From the IMG/VR virus record IMGVR_UViG_3300008107_008672, positions 1 through 64,000 of that record: a DNA stretch of 64,000 nt. One strand, 5' to 3'. Positions 56,214 through 62,604 of this stretch are shown here, in pieces (the stretch's first letter is position 1; each line of letters begins with the position of its first letter). The position numbers and the translations under genes were made by a program. This DNA comes from a virus. The notes under the pieces were generated by a model. That model worked only from the letters and a program-made list of their open reading frames with translations. It was not told where the DNA came from and made no database searches.

Positions 56214-56657
56214 ATGTTAAATCCGATACAAAACCAAGCTCTTTATCCTGTGCTTCAACACTATACTGGATGTAAGATATCTTCTATATCCCCTGATGGT
56301 GATGTGTTAACATTCAGGACTTTTATGGGGGATCTTGGTATAGTTAGTGAGGATATGGAGGGTAACTGGAATATAACTATAGGAGAGGAGGAGATTTACA
56401 AAATTGAGAGGGATATATTCAATGTATTAATAAAGCCTAATAGTAAATCATCATTGGAAGATTATATAGAGATATTAAACGAGTTAACTAATAGCCCGGA
56501 GGTTAGCTATAGATCTAAAATTTTGGTTTCTAATATACTTATATTTTTACAAGAATATATATTAAACTCTGATTTCCTACCTAAGAAAAATATAAAAGTT
56601 GGTATATTTTCAGTTTCAAATCTAAAGGGTAAAAAATTCATTAACTGTTTAAACTAA
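56214..56657 (+). CDS. Hypothetical protein
   Basis: The 147-residue protein is unrecognised. It starts MLNPIQNQALYPVLQHYTG, has an alpha/beta N-terminal half and a leucine-rich helical second half (SYRSKILVSNILIFLQEYIL). Its stop overlaps the next start (TAATG), so the following large fusion gene is translationally coupled to it. Confidence 0.5.
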   Translation: MLNPIQNQALYPVLQHYTGCKISSISPDGDVLTFRTFMGDLGIVSEDMEGNWNITIGEEEIYKIERDIFNVLIKPNSKSSLEDYIEILNELTNSPEVSYRSKILVSNILIFLQEYILNSDFLPKKNIKVGIFSVSNLKGKKFINCLN

Positions 56658-58663
56658 TGGCAGGTATAAAATACTTATCGGACATATACGAAAAAAAAGG
56701 AAAATCTTTTATTGAGAGCCTTTTTAATAAGGACGTAACCGTAACGGAGAATCTTGATGGTTCTTCATTCTCTTTTGAAAGAGATTTTACTGGAGACAAC
56801 ATATCTTTTTACAAAAAAGATCAGGATAATCCTATAACTAGAGTTGATAGGATATTAATGAAATATTACGAGAAGCCTATAAATTATATAGAGGCACTTC
56901 CTGATGAAATAAAAAGCCAAATACCTAAAGGATGGAGATTCGGTATGGCTTATTTTCCTTCAACAAAACCGGTAAGAATAGAATATGATAGAATACCAAA
57001 AAATCATTTGATATTAACTCATATAATATCAAGAGATGAATTTGGTGACGTTATTAAAAATATACAGGATAAGGAAGAGCTTGATGAATGGGCAGATAAA
57101 CTAGGAGTTGAAAGATCTCCTGTAATATTCCAGGGAAAATTAAATAGAGATCAGAAAATATCAATAATGGATTTCTTATCCACTCCATTGATGGATCTTA
57201 AAAGCAAATTTAAAACCGAGAGTTTTACTAAATATATAGTTTCTATTTTAAACAGAAATCTAGAAAAAACAACTCTGGGAAATGATTTAAGAGGAAGCAT
57301 AGATTCTTTAGTTTTTAGATTTGAATCTGATGACGAGGAAGAGGTGGTTCTAGCAAAAATGGTAGACCCTATATTTTACGAAATAAATAGGGAAAGAAAA
57401 GTAACCAAGTCTTCATATTTTCCTAGTGATGTTTATTCTCTATGTTTAATAGACGTTATGAATATGATACTGGAGGATGGGATAGAAAGCTTTTCTTCAG
57501 AGGGAGAAGATCCAGAGGAGAGGTATATAAATTTCGTTTTTTCAGTATTTAAGAAATTCATATACGAAGACGGGGAAAAATATGTTGGTGCAGATTTCGA
57601 GAAACCTGAATATTTAAAATCTGAGGGATTTGAAATAAACAAAGATATAATTAATGATTCTGAGGTAATAAAATATCTGGAAGATGATGAGATTTATATT
57701 GATATACTTCAAATGATATTAAACTCATTTAGAAAACTAAAAAGAAAACCACACGGATTTTTTACTGAAGGACTTATAGAGCAGTTCAATATGCTCGTTG
57801 AGGATATAGCTTCTCATATAAATGCAAAGAGAAAAGAAATAGTTGAAGAATCTTTAGGGCTACCATCATTTGTTTGGTTTAAAAAAGTTGGTAGGAGATT
57901 CAGCATAGAGGTTAATGAGGAGGAAGAAATTGAGGAATATTTAGAATCATTAGAAGATAAAAACGAATCCACTGTATCAGAGTCAATAAACGAAAGTTCT
58001 CAAGCAGAAATAGAAGAAAAAAAAGAGGACGATGCTTCTGAGTTTTTCTCTTTTAAAGATTTTAAAAAAGTAGTAGCAACTCATAAGGAGAAAAAAAAGA
58101 TTAAGATACTTAATGAAAATAATCAGAAAGTAAATTTAGTGATAGGAAAATTTCAGCCATTTAATAATGGGCATCTTAAAATGTGCTCGAGATTAAAGAA
58201 AGAAAATAATCTTCCCGTTTTTCTTTGTGTAGTTCATCCAGGTGGAAGTCAAAGCTTAAAATATCCTTTCAGCGAGGATCTTATAAGAAAATCTATAGGA
58301 TCTCTAACATCAGAGAATAATAATCTTTTTCATGGATATGAAATAATACCATCAGATCTTTTAGAGGATGCAATAAATTCTGTGGTTAAGCATGCTAATC
58401 CGGTTTCAGTTTGTATAGGTGAGAGGGATTTCAAAAACATGGTTTTACAAAGAGAATGGGTTAGAGACAAATATGATCTAGAGGGAGGAGATATAGAAAT
58501 ATACAAAACCCCTCAATGGGCAAACAATAAAGATATTAGAGATTATGTAATAAAAGGTGACTTTCAAGAATTTAAAAGTAAAGTACCTAAATCTATAGCA
58601 GTTTTATTTGGCGAGTTTACTAAACAACTTAAGGATAAAGAGGGGGAAGAGGATATATATTAA
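56657..58663 (+). CDS. Degenerate ATP-dependent ligase-fold domain fused to NMN/nicotinate adenylyltransferase-like domain
   Basis: The 668-residue protein has two domains. The N-terminal half has the order of RNA-ligase/mRNA-capping nucleotidyltransferases. Motif I reads VTENLDGSSFSFE, where the KxDG lysine is Asn. The motif III position reads FGMAYFP, where Glu would be expected. Motif IV reads IDSLVFRF and motif V AKMVDP. So the nucleotidyl-accepting lysine is missing. After an acidic linker (about residues 420-465) comes a HIGH-type adenylyltransferase domain (LVIGKFQPFNNGHLKM with the GH of the H/T-x-G-H motif, and NNKDIRDYVIKGD at the C-terminal substrate loop), as in NMN adenylyltransferases. 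The C-terminal half could act in NAD metabolism; the N-terminal half probably binds rather than ligates. Confidence 0.7.
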   Translation: MAGIKYLSDIYEKKGKSFIESLFNKDVTVTENLDGSSFSFERDFTGDNISFYKKDQDNPITRVDRILMKYYEKPINYIEALPDEIKSQIPKGWRFGMAYFPSTKPVRIEYDRIPKNHLILTHIISRDEFGDVIKNIQDKEELDEWADKLGVERSPVIFQGKLNRDQKISIMDFLSTPLMDLKSKFKTESFTKYIVSILNRNLEKTTLGNDLRGSIDSLVFRFESDDEEEVVLAKMVDPIFYEINRERKVTKSSYFPSDVYSLCLIDVMNMILEDGIESFSSEGEDPEERYINFVFSVFKKFIYEDGEKYVGADFEKPEYLKSEGFEINKDIINDSEVIKYLEDDEIYIDILQMILNSFRKLKRKPHGFFTEGLIEQFNMLVEDIASHINAKRKEIVEESLGLPSFVWFKKVGRRFSIEVNEEEEIEEYLESLEDKNESTVSESINESSQAEIEEKKEDDASEFFSFKDFKKVVATHKEKKKIKILNENNQKVNLVIGKFQPFNNGHLKMCSRLKKENNLPVFLCVVHPGGSQSLKYPFSEDLIRKSIGSLTSENNNLFHGYEIIPSDLLEDAINSVVKHANPVSVCIGERDFKNMVLQREWVRDKYDLEGGDIEIYKTPQWANNKDIRDYVIKGDFQEFKSKVPKSIAVLFGEFTKQLKDKEGEEDIY

Positions 58664-58681
58664 AAAAGATTCCTTCTTTTT

Positions 58682-58951
58682 ATGAAGAAATACAGCCATA
58701 TAAAGGACAATAGCAATAAATACGATCTATCCAATAGTAAGAGGCTGTTAGAGGAAGCTATGGACAAAATAAGATCCGTTAGAGAAGAGTTTTCTAAGAT
58801 GGAGGATATTGATATAGATGAGCTGGAGGAAGGATGGAATCTTATAGATAAATACTATGGTAATATTGTTAGAGGAGAGATATACAAAAAGAAAAAGAAA
58901 GTATACATCCCTAATACATCCGCAGTTTTTCCAAAAAAAGGAGATAGTTAA
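58682..58951 (+). CDS. Small helical protein, hypothetical
   Basis: The 89-residue protein is highly charged and predicted helical (SKRLLEEAMDKIRSVREEFS), ending in a lysine-rich segment and PNTSAVFPKKG. It is preceded by an AT-rich 18-base gap that includes a weak AAAAAGA/TCTTTTT hairpin. Its function is unknown. Confidence 0.5.
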   Translation: MKKYSHIKDNSNKYDLSNSKRLLEEAMDKIRSVREEFSKMEDIDIDELEEGWNLIDKYYGNIVRGEIYKKKKKVYIPNTSAVFPKKGDS

Positions 58952-58954
58952 GTT

Positions 58955-59491
58955 ATGAGATATATTAAATTATTTGAGCAGTTTTTATTAGAAGAAGATG
59001 GATTCGGAAGGGACTTTTTTGTTAAGAAGAAGGACGGAAAAGTTTCTAAATACTTTTTTAAAATAGAGGGAGAGGAAGAGACCCTAGGTTTTATTATAAA
59101 TATTGGTAAACTTTCCAGAGGATCATCAATAGACGAAGCAGAAAATAGCTATGCTGTTATATCTGCTGAACCTATAAGAGTTAGTACACTTGATGACTAT
59201 TTAGTTAATGAAACTGACTATAAATCAAGAGAGGATGAAGAATTTTCCCTCACTAAATCTGAATTTATGAGATTCTATAAAATATTAAGTGAATCCATAA
59301 AAGACTATCTACAGAATAATCCTAAGGTTTCTAAAATGTATGATGAGATACCTCTTAACTTGGATATGGAACTTTCTGAATACCAGGATAGGGTAGAATC
59401 ATTAATGGATGAATGGAGCTACGAAAAATGGAGTGTACAAGATGGTTCTTCCGAAAGAACACTTATGTATACTAGAAGGGATCATGACTAA
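58955..59491 (+). CDS. Protein with capsid-targeting-like N terminus, hypothetical
   Basis: The 178-residue protein starts MRYIKLFEQFLLEEDGFG. The F-x-x-F-L-L-E pattern matches the other capsid-targeting-like N termini in this block, with a potential LLE cleavage site. The remainder is alpha/beta (FFKIEGEEETLGFIINIG and YAVISAEPIRVSTLDDYLV) with no recognised fold. It overlaps the next gene by 8 bases. The prohead location is inference from the N terminus alone. Confidence 0.55.
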   Translation: MRYIKLFEQFLLEEDGFGRDFFVKKKDGKVSKYFFKIEGEEETLGFIINIGKLSRGSSIDEAENSYAVISAEPIRVSTLDDYLVNETDYKSREDEEFSLTKSEFMRFYKILSESIKDYLQNNPKVSKMYDEIPLNLDMELSEYQDRVESLMDEWSYEKWSVQDGSSERTLMYTRRDHD

Positions 59492-59801
59492 TAAGATACT
59501 TTCATATAATGAATTTATAAACGAATCTAGAATTGCAATAGCTTGGGCAAAACCTTCTAGATCTACTATTTCTGTTTTACAGTTCATATCAGAAAAAGAA
59601 AAAGTTACCAAAAAAGAATTAATGGAATTCTTGGAAGGTATGGAAGAAGATTCATCAGGAAAAAAACCATCGATGAGATGGGTAAGTAATCAAAAAAAAT
59701 ACATAAAGTATAAAGTTCAAGAGGAAGATGCTAATTACTATCATTTAACCCCCCTTGGAAATAGAGTATTAAAGGCATCTATACTGGAGGAATCCAAATA
59801 A
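59484..59801 (+). CDS. Winged-helix-like small protein with capsid-targeting-like N terminus
   Basis: I chose the ATG at 59484 because it overlaps the upstream stop by 8 bases; the frame is also open upstream, but only inside the previous gene. The 105-residue product starts MTNKILSYNEFINESRIAIA, a close match to the T4-type Y-x-E-F-I-x-E element with a predicted I-N-E cut. After it, STISVLQFISEKEKVTKKEL, then MRWVSNQKKYIKYK and YYHLTPLGNRVLKA have the helix-turn-helix/wing logic (xLTPLGxxVL is common at the end of winged helices). A DNA-binding internal protein is one possibility. Confidence 0.55.
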   Translation: MTNKILSYNEFINESRIAIAWAKPSRSTISVLQFISEKEKVTKKELMEFLEGMEEDSSGKKPSMRWVSNQKKYIKYKVQEEDANYYHLTPLGNRVLKASILEESK

Positions 59802-59869
59802 ATTGCTTAAAAACGTGCTTAAATGAAACATTTTATTAATTTTACAGTAAAATAGTAAAACAATATAAA

Positions 59870-60049
59870 ATGGAAAATTACGAAAAAATCAAGGAATTGG
59901 TAGAAAGCATGTCTAAAGACATCGAAGCTTTTTACGTTAAAGGTAACAAGTCTGCTGGTACACGTGTAAGAACAGCTTGTCAAGATCTTAAAAAATTATC
60001 TCAAGATCTAAGAGTTAATGTTCAAGAAACTAAAAACACAAAAGCCTAA
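59870..60049 (+). CDS. Histone H1-like protein (Hc1 type)
   Basis: This is a 59-residue ORF read directly: ATG at 59870, TAA at 60047-60049. It begins MENYEKIKELVESMSKDIEA; the core FYVKGNKSAGTRVRTACQDL, then KKLSQDLRVNVQETKN matches the Hc1-like family. In that family a conserved KGNKxAGTRxR element is followed by a helical DNA-binding tail; the proteins are small, basic and common in Bacteroidota. A DNA-compaction role for the packaged or replicating phage genome is plausible. Ile codons are ATC. A 68-base leader with two GCTTAAA direct repeats (59806, 59817) precedes it. Confidence 0.8.
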   Translation: MENYEKIKELVESMSKDIEAFYVKGNKSAGTRVRTACQDLKKLSQDLRVNVQETKNTKA

Positions 60050-60054
60050 TCTTT

Positions 60055-60285
60055 ATGAGTTATTATATTTGTAAAGTTAGCTTTTTTACCGGAGAGGTAT
60101 CTAAAAGTACTGGTAAGGCTAAAGCATCTAAATCTGAGATATTAGTAGAAGCTGAAAGTGTAACTGATGCAGAAGCAACACTCCATAAGCATTTAGCTGG
60201 AGATAATTCGACTTCTCATTTAGATTTTGAAGTTACTGCAGTAGCTCAGTCTAAAATCGAGTCTGTAGTACAGATCAGAGGATAA
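60055..60285 (+). CDS. DUF4494-like small protein
   Basis: The 76-residue protein starts MSYYICKVSFFTGEVSKSTG. The order is W/Y-x-x-K-V strand, Lys-rich turn, EILVEAESVTDAEATLHKHL helix and DFEVTAVAQSKIESVV strand. It resembles the DUF4494 family (function unknown), frequent in Bacteroidota and their phages. It begins 5 bases after the histone-like gene, so the two share a transcript that ends at the strong terminator following at 60303. Confidence 0.6.
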   Translation: MSYYICKVSFFTGEVSKSTGKAKASKSEILVEAESVTDAEATLHKHLAGDNSTSHLDFEVTAVAQSKIESVVQIRG

Positions 60286-60302
60286 TAAAAATTCTTTTAT
60301 TT

Positions 60303-60338
60303 AATCCCGGTAGATATATAATTTACCGGGATTTTTTT
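60303..60338 (+). terminator. Strong rho-independent terminator
   Basis: A perfect 9-bp GC-containing stem, ATCCCGGTA (60304-60312) and TACCGGGAT (60324-60332), with an 11-base AT loop, is followed by a seven-T tract. It ends the histone/DUF4494-like transcript. It is the clearest intrinsic terminator in the window. Confidence 0.9.
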
Positions 60339-60359
60339 ATCCCATTAATAATAGATCTA

Positions 60360-60721
60360 ATGGAAAAAGATAGAAAAAAAAATTCTGCAGAAACCAGCTC
60401 ATATGAGCCACCAGTTTCATGGGACAGGCTTACGGAGTTCGTAAGTGGATGGATACCGGGGGAAAAGAAGGATTAAATCCAAGAAGAATAGATTCAGCAT
60501 ACAGAGAAACTATTGTTGAGCTTGCAAATAATATGAAAAAAAAATCCCTTAAAGATTTTGCTGGGACTAAACATAAAAATATACCAGAAGAAGTTGAAGA
60601 AGGAAAAATACCAACAATAATTCCATATCTTAATCCTGAATCAAATTTACCAAAGAAGAGTAAAAGTAAAAAGATGCAAAATCTTTCTGATTACAGGGAG
60701 TTTATAGGTAAAAAGAAATAA
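60360..60721 (+). CDS. Small protein, frame-interrupted
   Basis: An ATG at 60360 gives MEKDRKKNSAETSSYEPPVS followed by WDRLTEFVSGWIPG and then a premature TAA at 60474 in that frame. The minus-one frame continues fluently as GKEGLNPRRIDSAYRET to 60721 (the same frame can formally start at 60419, but that start would add codons such as CGT not otherwise favoured here). A lost G in the GGGGG run near 60465 would join them into one protein of about 120 residues. The product is unrecognised: a lysine-rich linker then DYREFIGKKK at the end. Confidence 0.5.
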
Positions 60722-60730
60722 ATTATAAAT

Positions 60731-61198
60731 ATGAGTGAAGATTGCGGATGTGGATCAACCACAGATAACATTAGAGACTACAATTCACATAGATCTAACA
60801 AATATGATCAGGATCCTCTAGTAGGTAAAAGAGTATCATTAATAGATGGAAGAAGCGGAAGAGTTGACGACTCTATTAGAAATAGTGTTGGTGAAGTTAT
60901 TGGATATGTTATAGAGGGTGAGAGAGGAATGTATAGGGTATTCAAAGATAAGATAGCAGGAGATATGGACGAGGGTGGGGGAGCAATGGCTTCTCTAGCA
61001 GGAACACCAGGAATGGGTAATGTTGTTCCTCCTGGACCGGGAAAGTTTGGATCTGGCGATCAGTTTCCTAGTTTAACCGTAGGAACTCCCGCTGCCAAAA
61101 AGAAAAAGAAAAAGGTATCAAAAGAAAATCCTAGTCCAATAAGTAATTCATTAATGAGCTTTAAAACATTTATGAAGAATACTAAATCTAACCAGTAG
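60731..61198 (+). CDS. Small Gly-rich protein with KOW/SH3-like segment, hypothetical
   Basis: The 155-residue protein starts MSEDCGCGSTTDN. Residues about 30-75 contain VGKRVSLIDGRSGRVDDSI and IGYVIEGERGMYRVF, reminiscent of small SH3-like barrels. It continues with a Gly/Pro-rich linker and a basic tail (PAAKKKKKKVSKEN) that ends SLMSFKTFMKNTK, echoing the F-x-x-F element of its neighbours at the C terminus instead. Its function is unknown. Confidence 0.5.
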   Translation: MSEDCGCGSTTDNIRDYNSHRSNKYDQDPLVGKRVSLIDGRSGRVDDSIRNSVGEVIGYVIEGERGMYRVFKDKIAGDMDEGGGAMASLAGTPGMGNVVPPGPGKFGSGDQFPSLTVGTPAAKKKKKKVSKENPSPISNSLMSFKTFMKNTKSNQ

Positions 61199-61222
61199 AT
61201 TATATTTTTAAAAATAGTAGAA

Positions 61223-61252
61223 CTAAGGCTATAATTTATTAATTTAGCTTAG
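61223..61252 (+). promoter_or_regulatory. Imperfect hairpin abutting the glycosylase GTG start
   Basis: CTAAG-g-CTA (61223-61231) pairs with TAG-CTTAG (61245-61252) with one bulged G and an AT-rich loop containing AATT/AATT complementarity. The 3' stem ends on the first base of the GTG start. No U-tract follows. It could lower translation initiation. Confidence 0.35.
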
Positions 61253-61638
61253 TGGAAAAAATTAATATAATACAAGAGGAATACTCTAACGATCCTTGGA
61301 AAGTTCTAGTTTGCTGTATATTACTAAATCAAACTAGCAATAAACAGGTAAGACCTTTAATACAAGATTTTTTTAAGAAGTGGCCAAATCCTAAATCTTT
61401 ATTGTTAGAAGAGGATTCGGCCATTTCTTATTTTATAAGGACTACAGGATTTCAAAACGTAAAAGCCAAGAGGATAAAAGATTTTTCTTTATCTTGGGAT
61501 TCTGGTATTAGAGATCCTTTTAAATTTCCAGGTATAGGTGATTACGGTAGGGAAGCTTGGAGAATATTTGTTCAGAATGATATTTCTTTTACCCCAAACG
61601 ACAAAAAGCTTAAAATGTATTTAGAATCGATTCGGTAA
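61252..61638 (+). CDS. HhH-GPD DNA glycosylase, MBD4-like (thymine/uracil mismatch type)
   Basis: The 128-residue protein has the complete HhH-GPD glycosylase core. CCILLNQTSNKQVRPLI resembles the ILLNxTS segment of MBD4. FPGIGDYGREAWRIF (residues 92-106) is the helix-hairpin-helix with G-I-G, and TPNDKKLKMYL (114-124) carries the catalytic aspartate Asp117. The lysine found in the hairpin of bifunctional glycosylases is absent, as in MBD4, so it should be monofunctional. MBD4-type enzymes excise thymine or uracil opposite guanine. There is no MBD domain. It starts with GTG. Confidence 0.8.
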   Translation: MEKINIIQEEYSNDPWKVLVCCILLNQTSNKQVRPLIQDFFKKWPNPKSLLLEEDSAISYFIRTTGFQNVKAKRIKDFSLSWDSGIRDPFKFPGIGDYGREAWRIFVQNDISFTPNDKKLKMYLESIR

Positions 61639-61648
61639 TATATACTAC

Positions 61649-62233
61649 ATGAATCATTTACTTAACTTTAATCAGCTTTTTGAAAAACTACAGATGGTTA
61701 CTTCAAACTGGTCTATTATAAGTAACGAGAGTTCTTTTGAAAAAAAGGAAGATAACGGATATTTAGTTTTTAGTAAGGAAGGAACATTTTCTATTATATA
61801 CAAAAAGAAATCAGTACAGGAAGAATCCCGAATGGATTTTTATTCTAAGAAAGAAAATTCAACGGATAAAAAATCTATATGCGAATGTAAGATTACAACA
61901 TCTTCCGGAATGGATAGAGTAAAAACAGGGTTTCCCGATATAAACGAAAAAAATATATGGGAGATAATAGCATTATTTTTTGATTACTCAGATATTGACA
62001 AGGCTAAGGAAAATTCGTACGATATTTTTTTAATGGGATTTTCTAAGTCCATAAAGGAAGTACAGAATAGTGAAGAAAAAGATCAGCTTGCACCTAGTTT
62101 TATTATTTTCTGTAAGTGTCTAAAAGATGCTGTAAAAAGATCAGGAGAACCTAATATTCCGAGTAAGCATTATAATTTAAAAAATGCAGTTAAAAAATTC
62201 GTGGATAATTTTAAGGATAATAAAAAATATTAG
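61649..62233 (+). CDS. Hypothetical protein with capsid-targeting-like N terminus
   Basis: The 194-residue protein starts MNHLLNFNQLFEKLQMVTSN, with the aromatic/leucine F-x-x-L-F-E element. It continues with strands FEKKEDNGYLVFSKEGTFSI and a helical acidic and lysine-rich second half (KAKENSYDIFLMGFSKSIKE). It is unrecognised. It lies 10 bases after the glycosylase and ends 10 bases from the convergent minus-strand gene. Confidence 0.5.
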   Translation: MNHLLNFNQLFEKLQMVTSNWSIISNESSFEKKEDNGYLVFSKEGTFSIIYKKKSVQEESRMDFYSKKENSTDKKSICECKITTSSGMDRVKTGFPDINEKNIWEIIALFFDYSDIDKAKENSYDIFLMGFSKSIKEVQNSEEKDQLAPSFIIFCKCLKDAVKRSGEPNIPSKHYNLKNAVKKFVDNFKDNKKY

Positions 62234-62243
62234 ATTATAAGGA

Positions 62244-62552
62244 TCATTTGGATTCCTCCATTCTTTTAAGCTGATTTAAATAGTCACCCCAAACTAGACC
62301 CCCCTCTTTAATAGATGATTTTTTAGATTTATGTAATTCAGCTCTTTTTGACATTATGTATGAAGCTATTATCGCATCTTTTAATTCTATTTCTTTTTTA
62401 TCAAGCATTTCTTGAATTTTCCTTATAGACTTTAAAGCTTCGTCCCTATTCGAAAATCTTAGCCCCCTGGCATATTTTTTTTCTTTGCTAAAAGGGTTTA
62501 TATCATTTAGATAAACCTGCTCGAATAATTTAAAGGTTAGAATTTTTTTCAC
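62244..62552 (-). CDS. Small minus-strand protein with capsid-targeting-like N terminus
   Basis: The 102-residue protein starts from a GTG (immediately preceded by an in-frame TAG, so this is the only possible start). It begins MKKILTFKLFEQVYLND, another F-x-L-F-E element. The rest is a charged helical protein (RDEALKSIRKIQEMLDKKEI). It is one of only two minus-strand genes in the window, convergent with the previous gene and divergent from the DNA polymerase. Capsid location is inference from the N terminus. Confidence 0.55.
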   Translation of the reverse strand: MKKILTFKLFEQVYLNDINPFSKEKKYARGLRFSNRDEALKSIRKIQEMLDKKEIELKDAIIASYIMSKRAELHKSKKSSIKEGGLVWGDYLNQLKRMEESK

Positions 62553-62604
62553 CTAATATATATTCCTTTTTGAAACCTCTTCCGTTAATAGCTATAAAAT
62601 AGTT

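Noticed and set aside
58663-58681. Possible terminator between the fusion gene and the 89-residue gene
   Set aside because: Only an AT-only AAAAAGA/TCTTTTT stem, too weak to claim.
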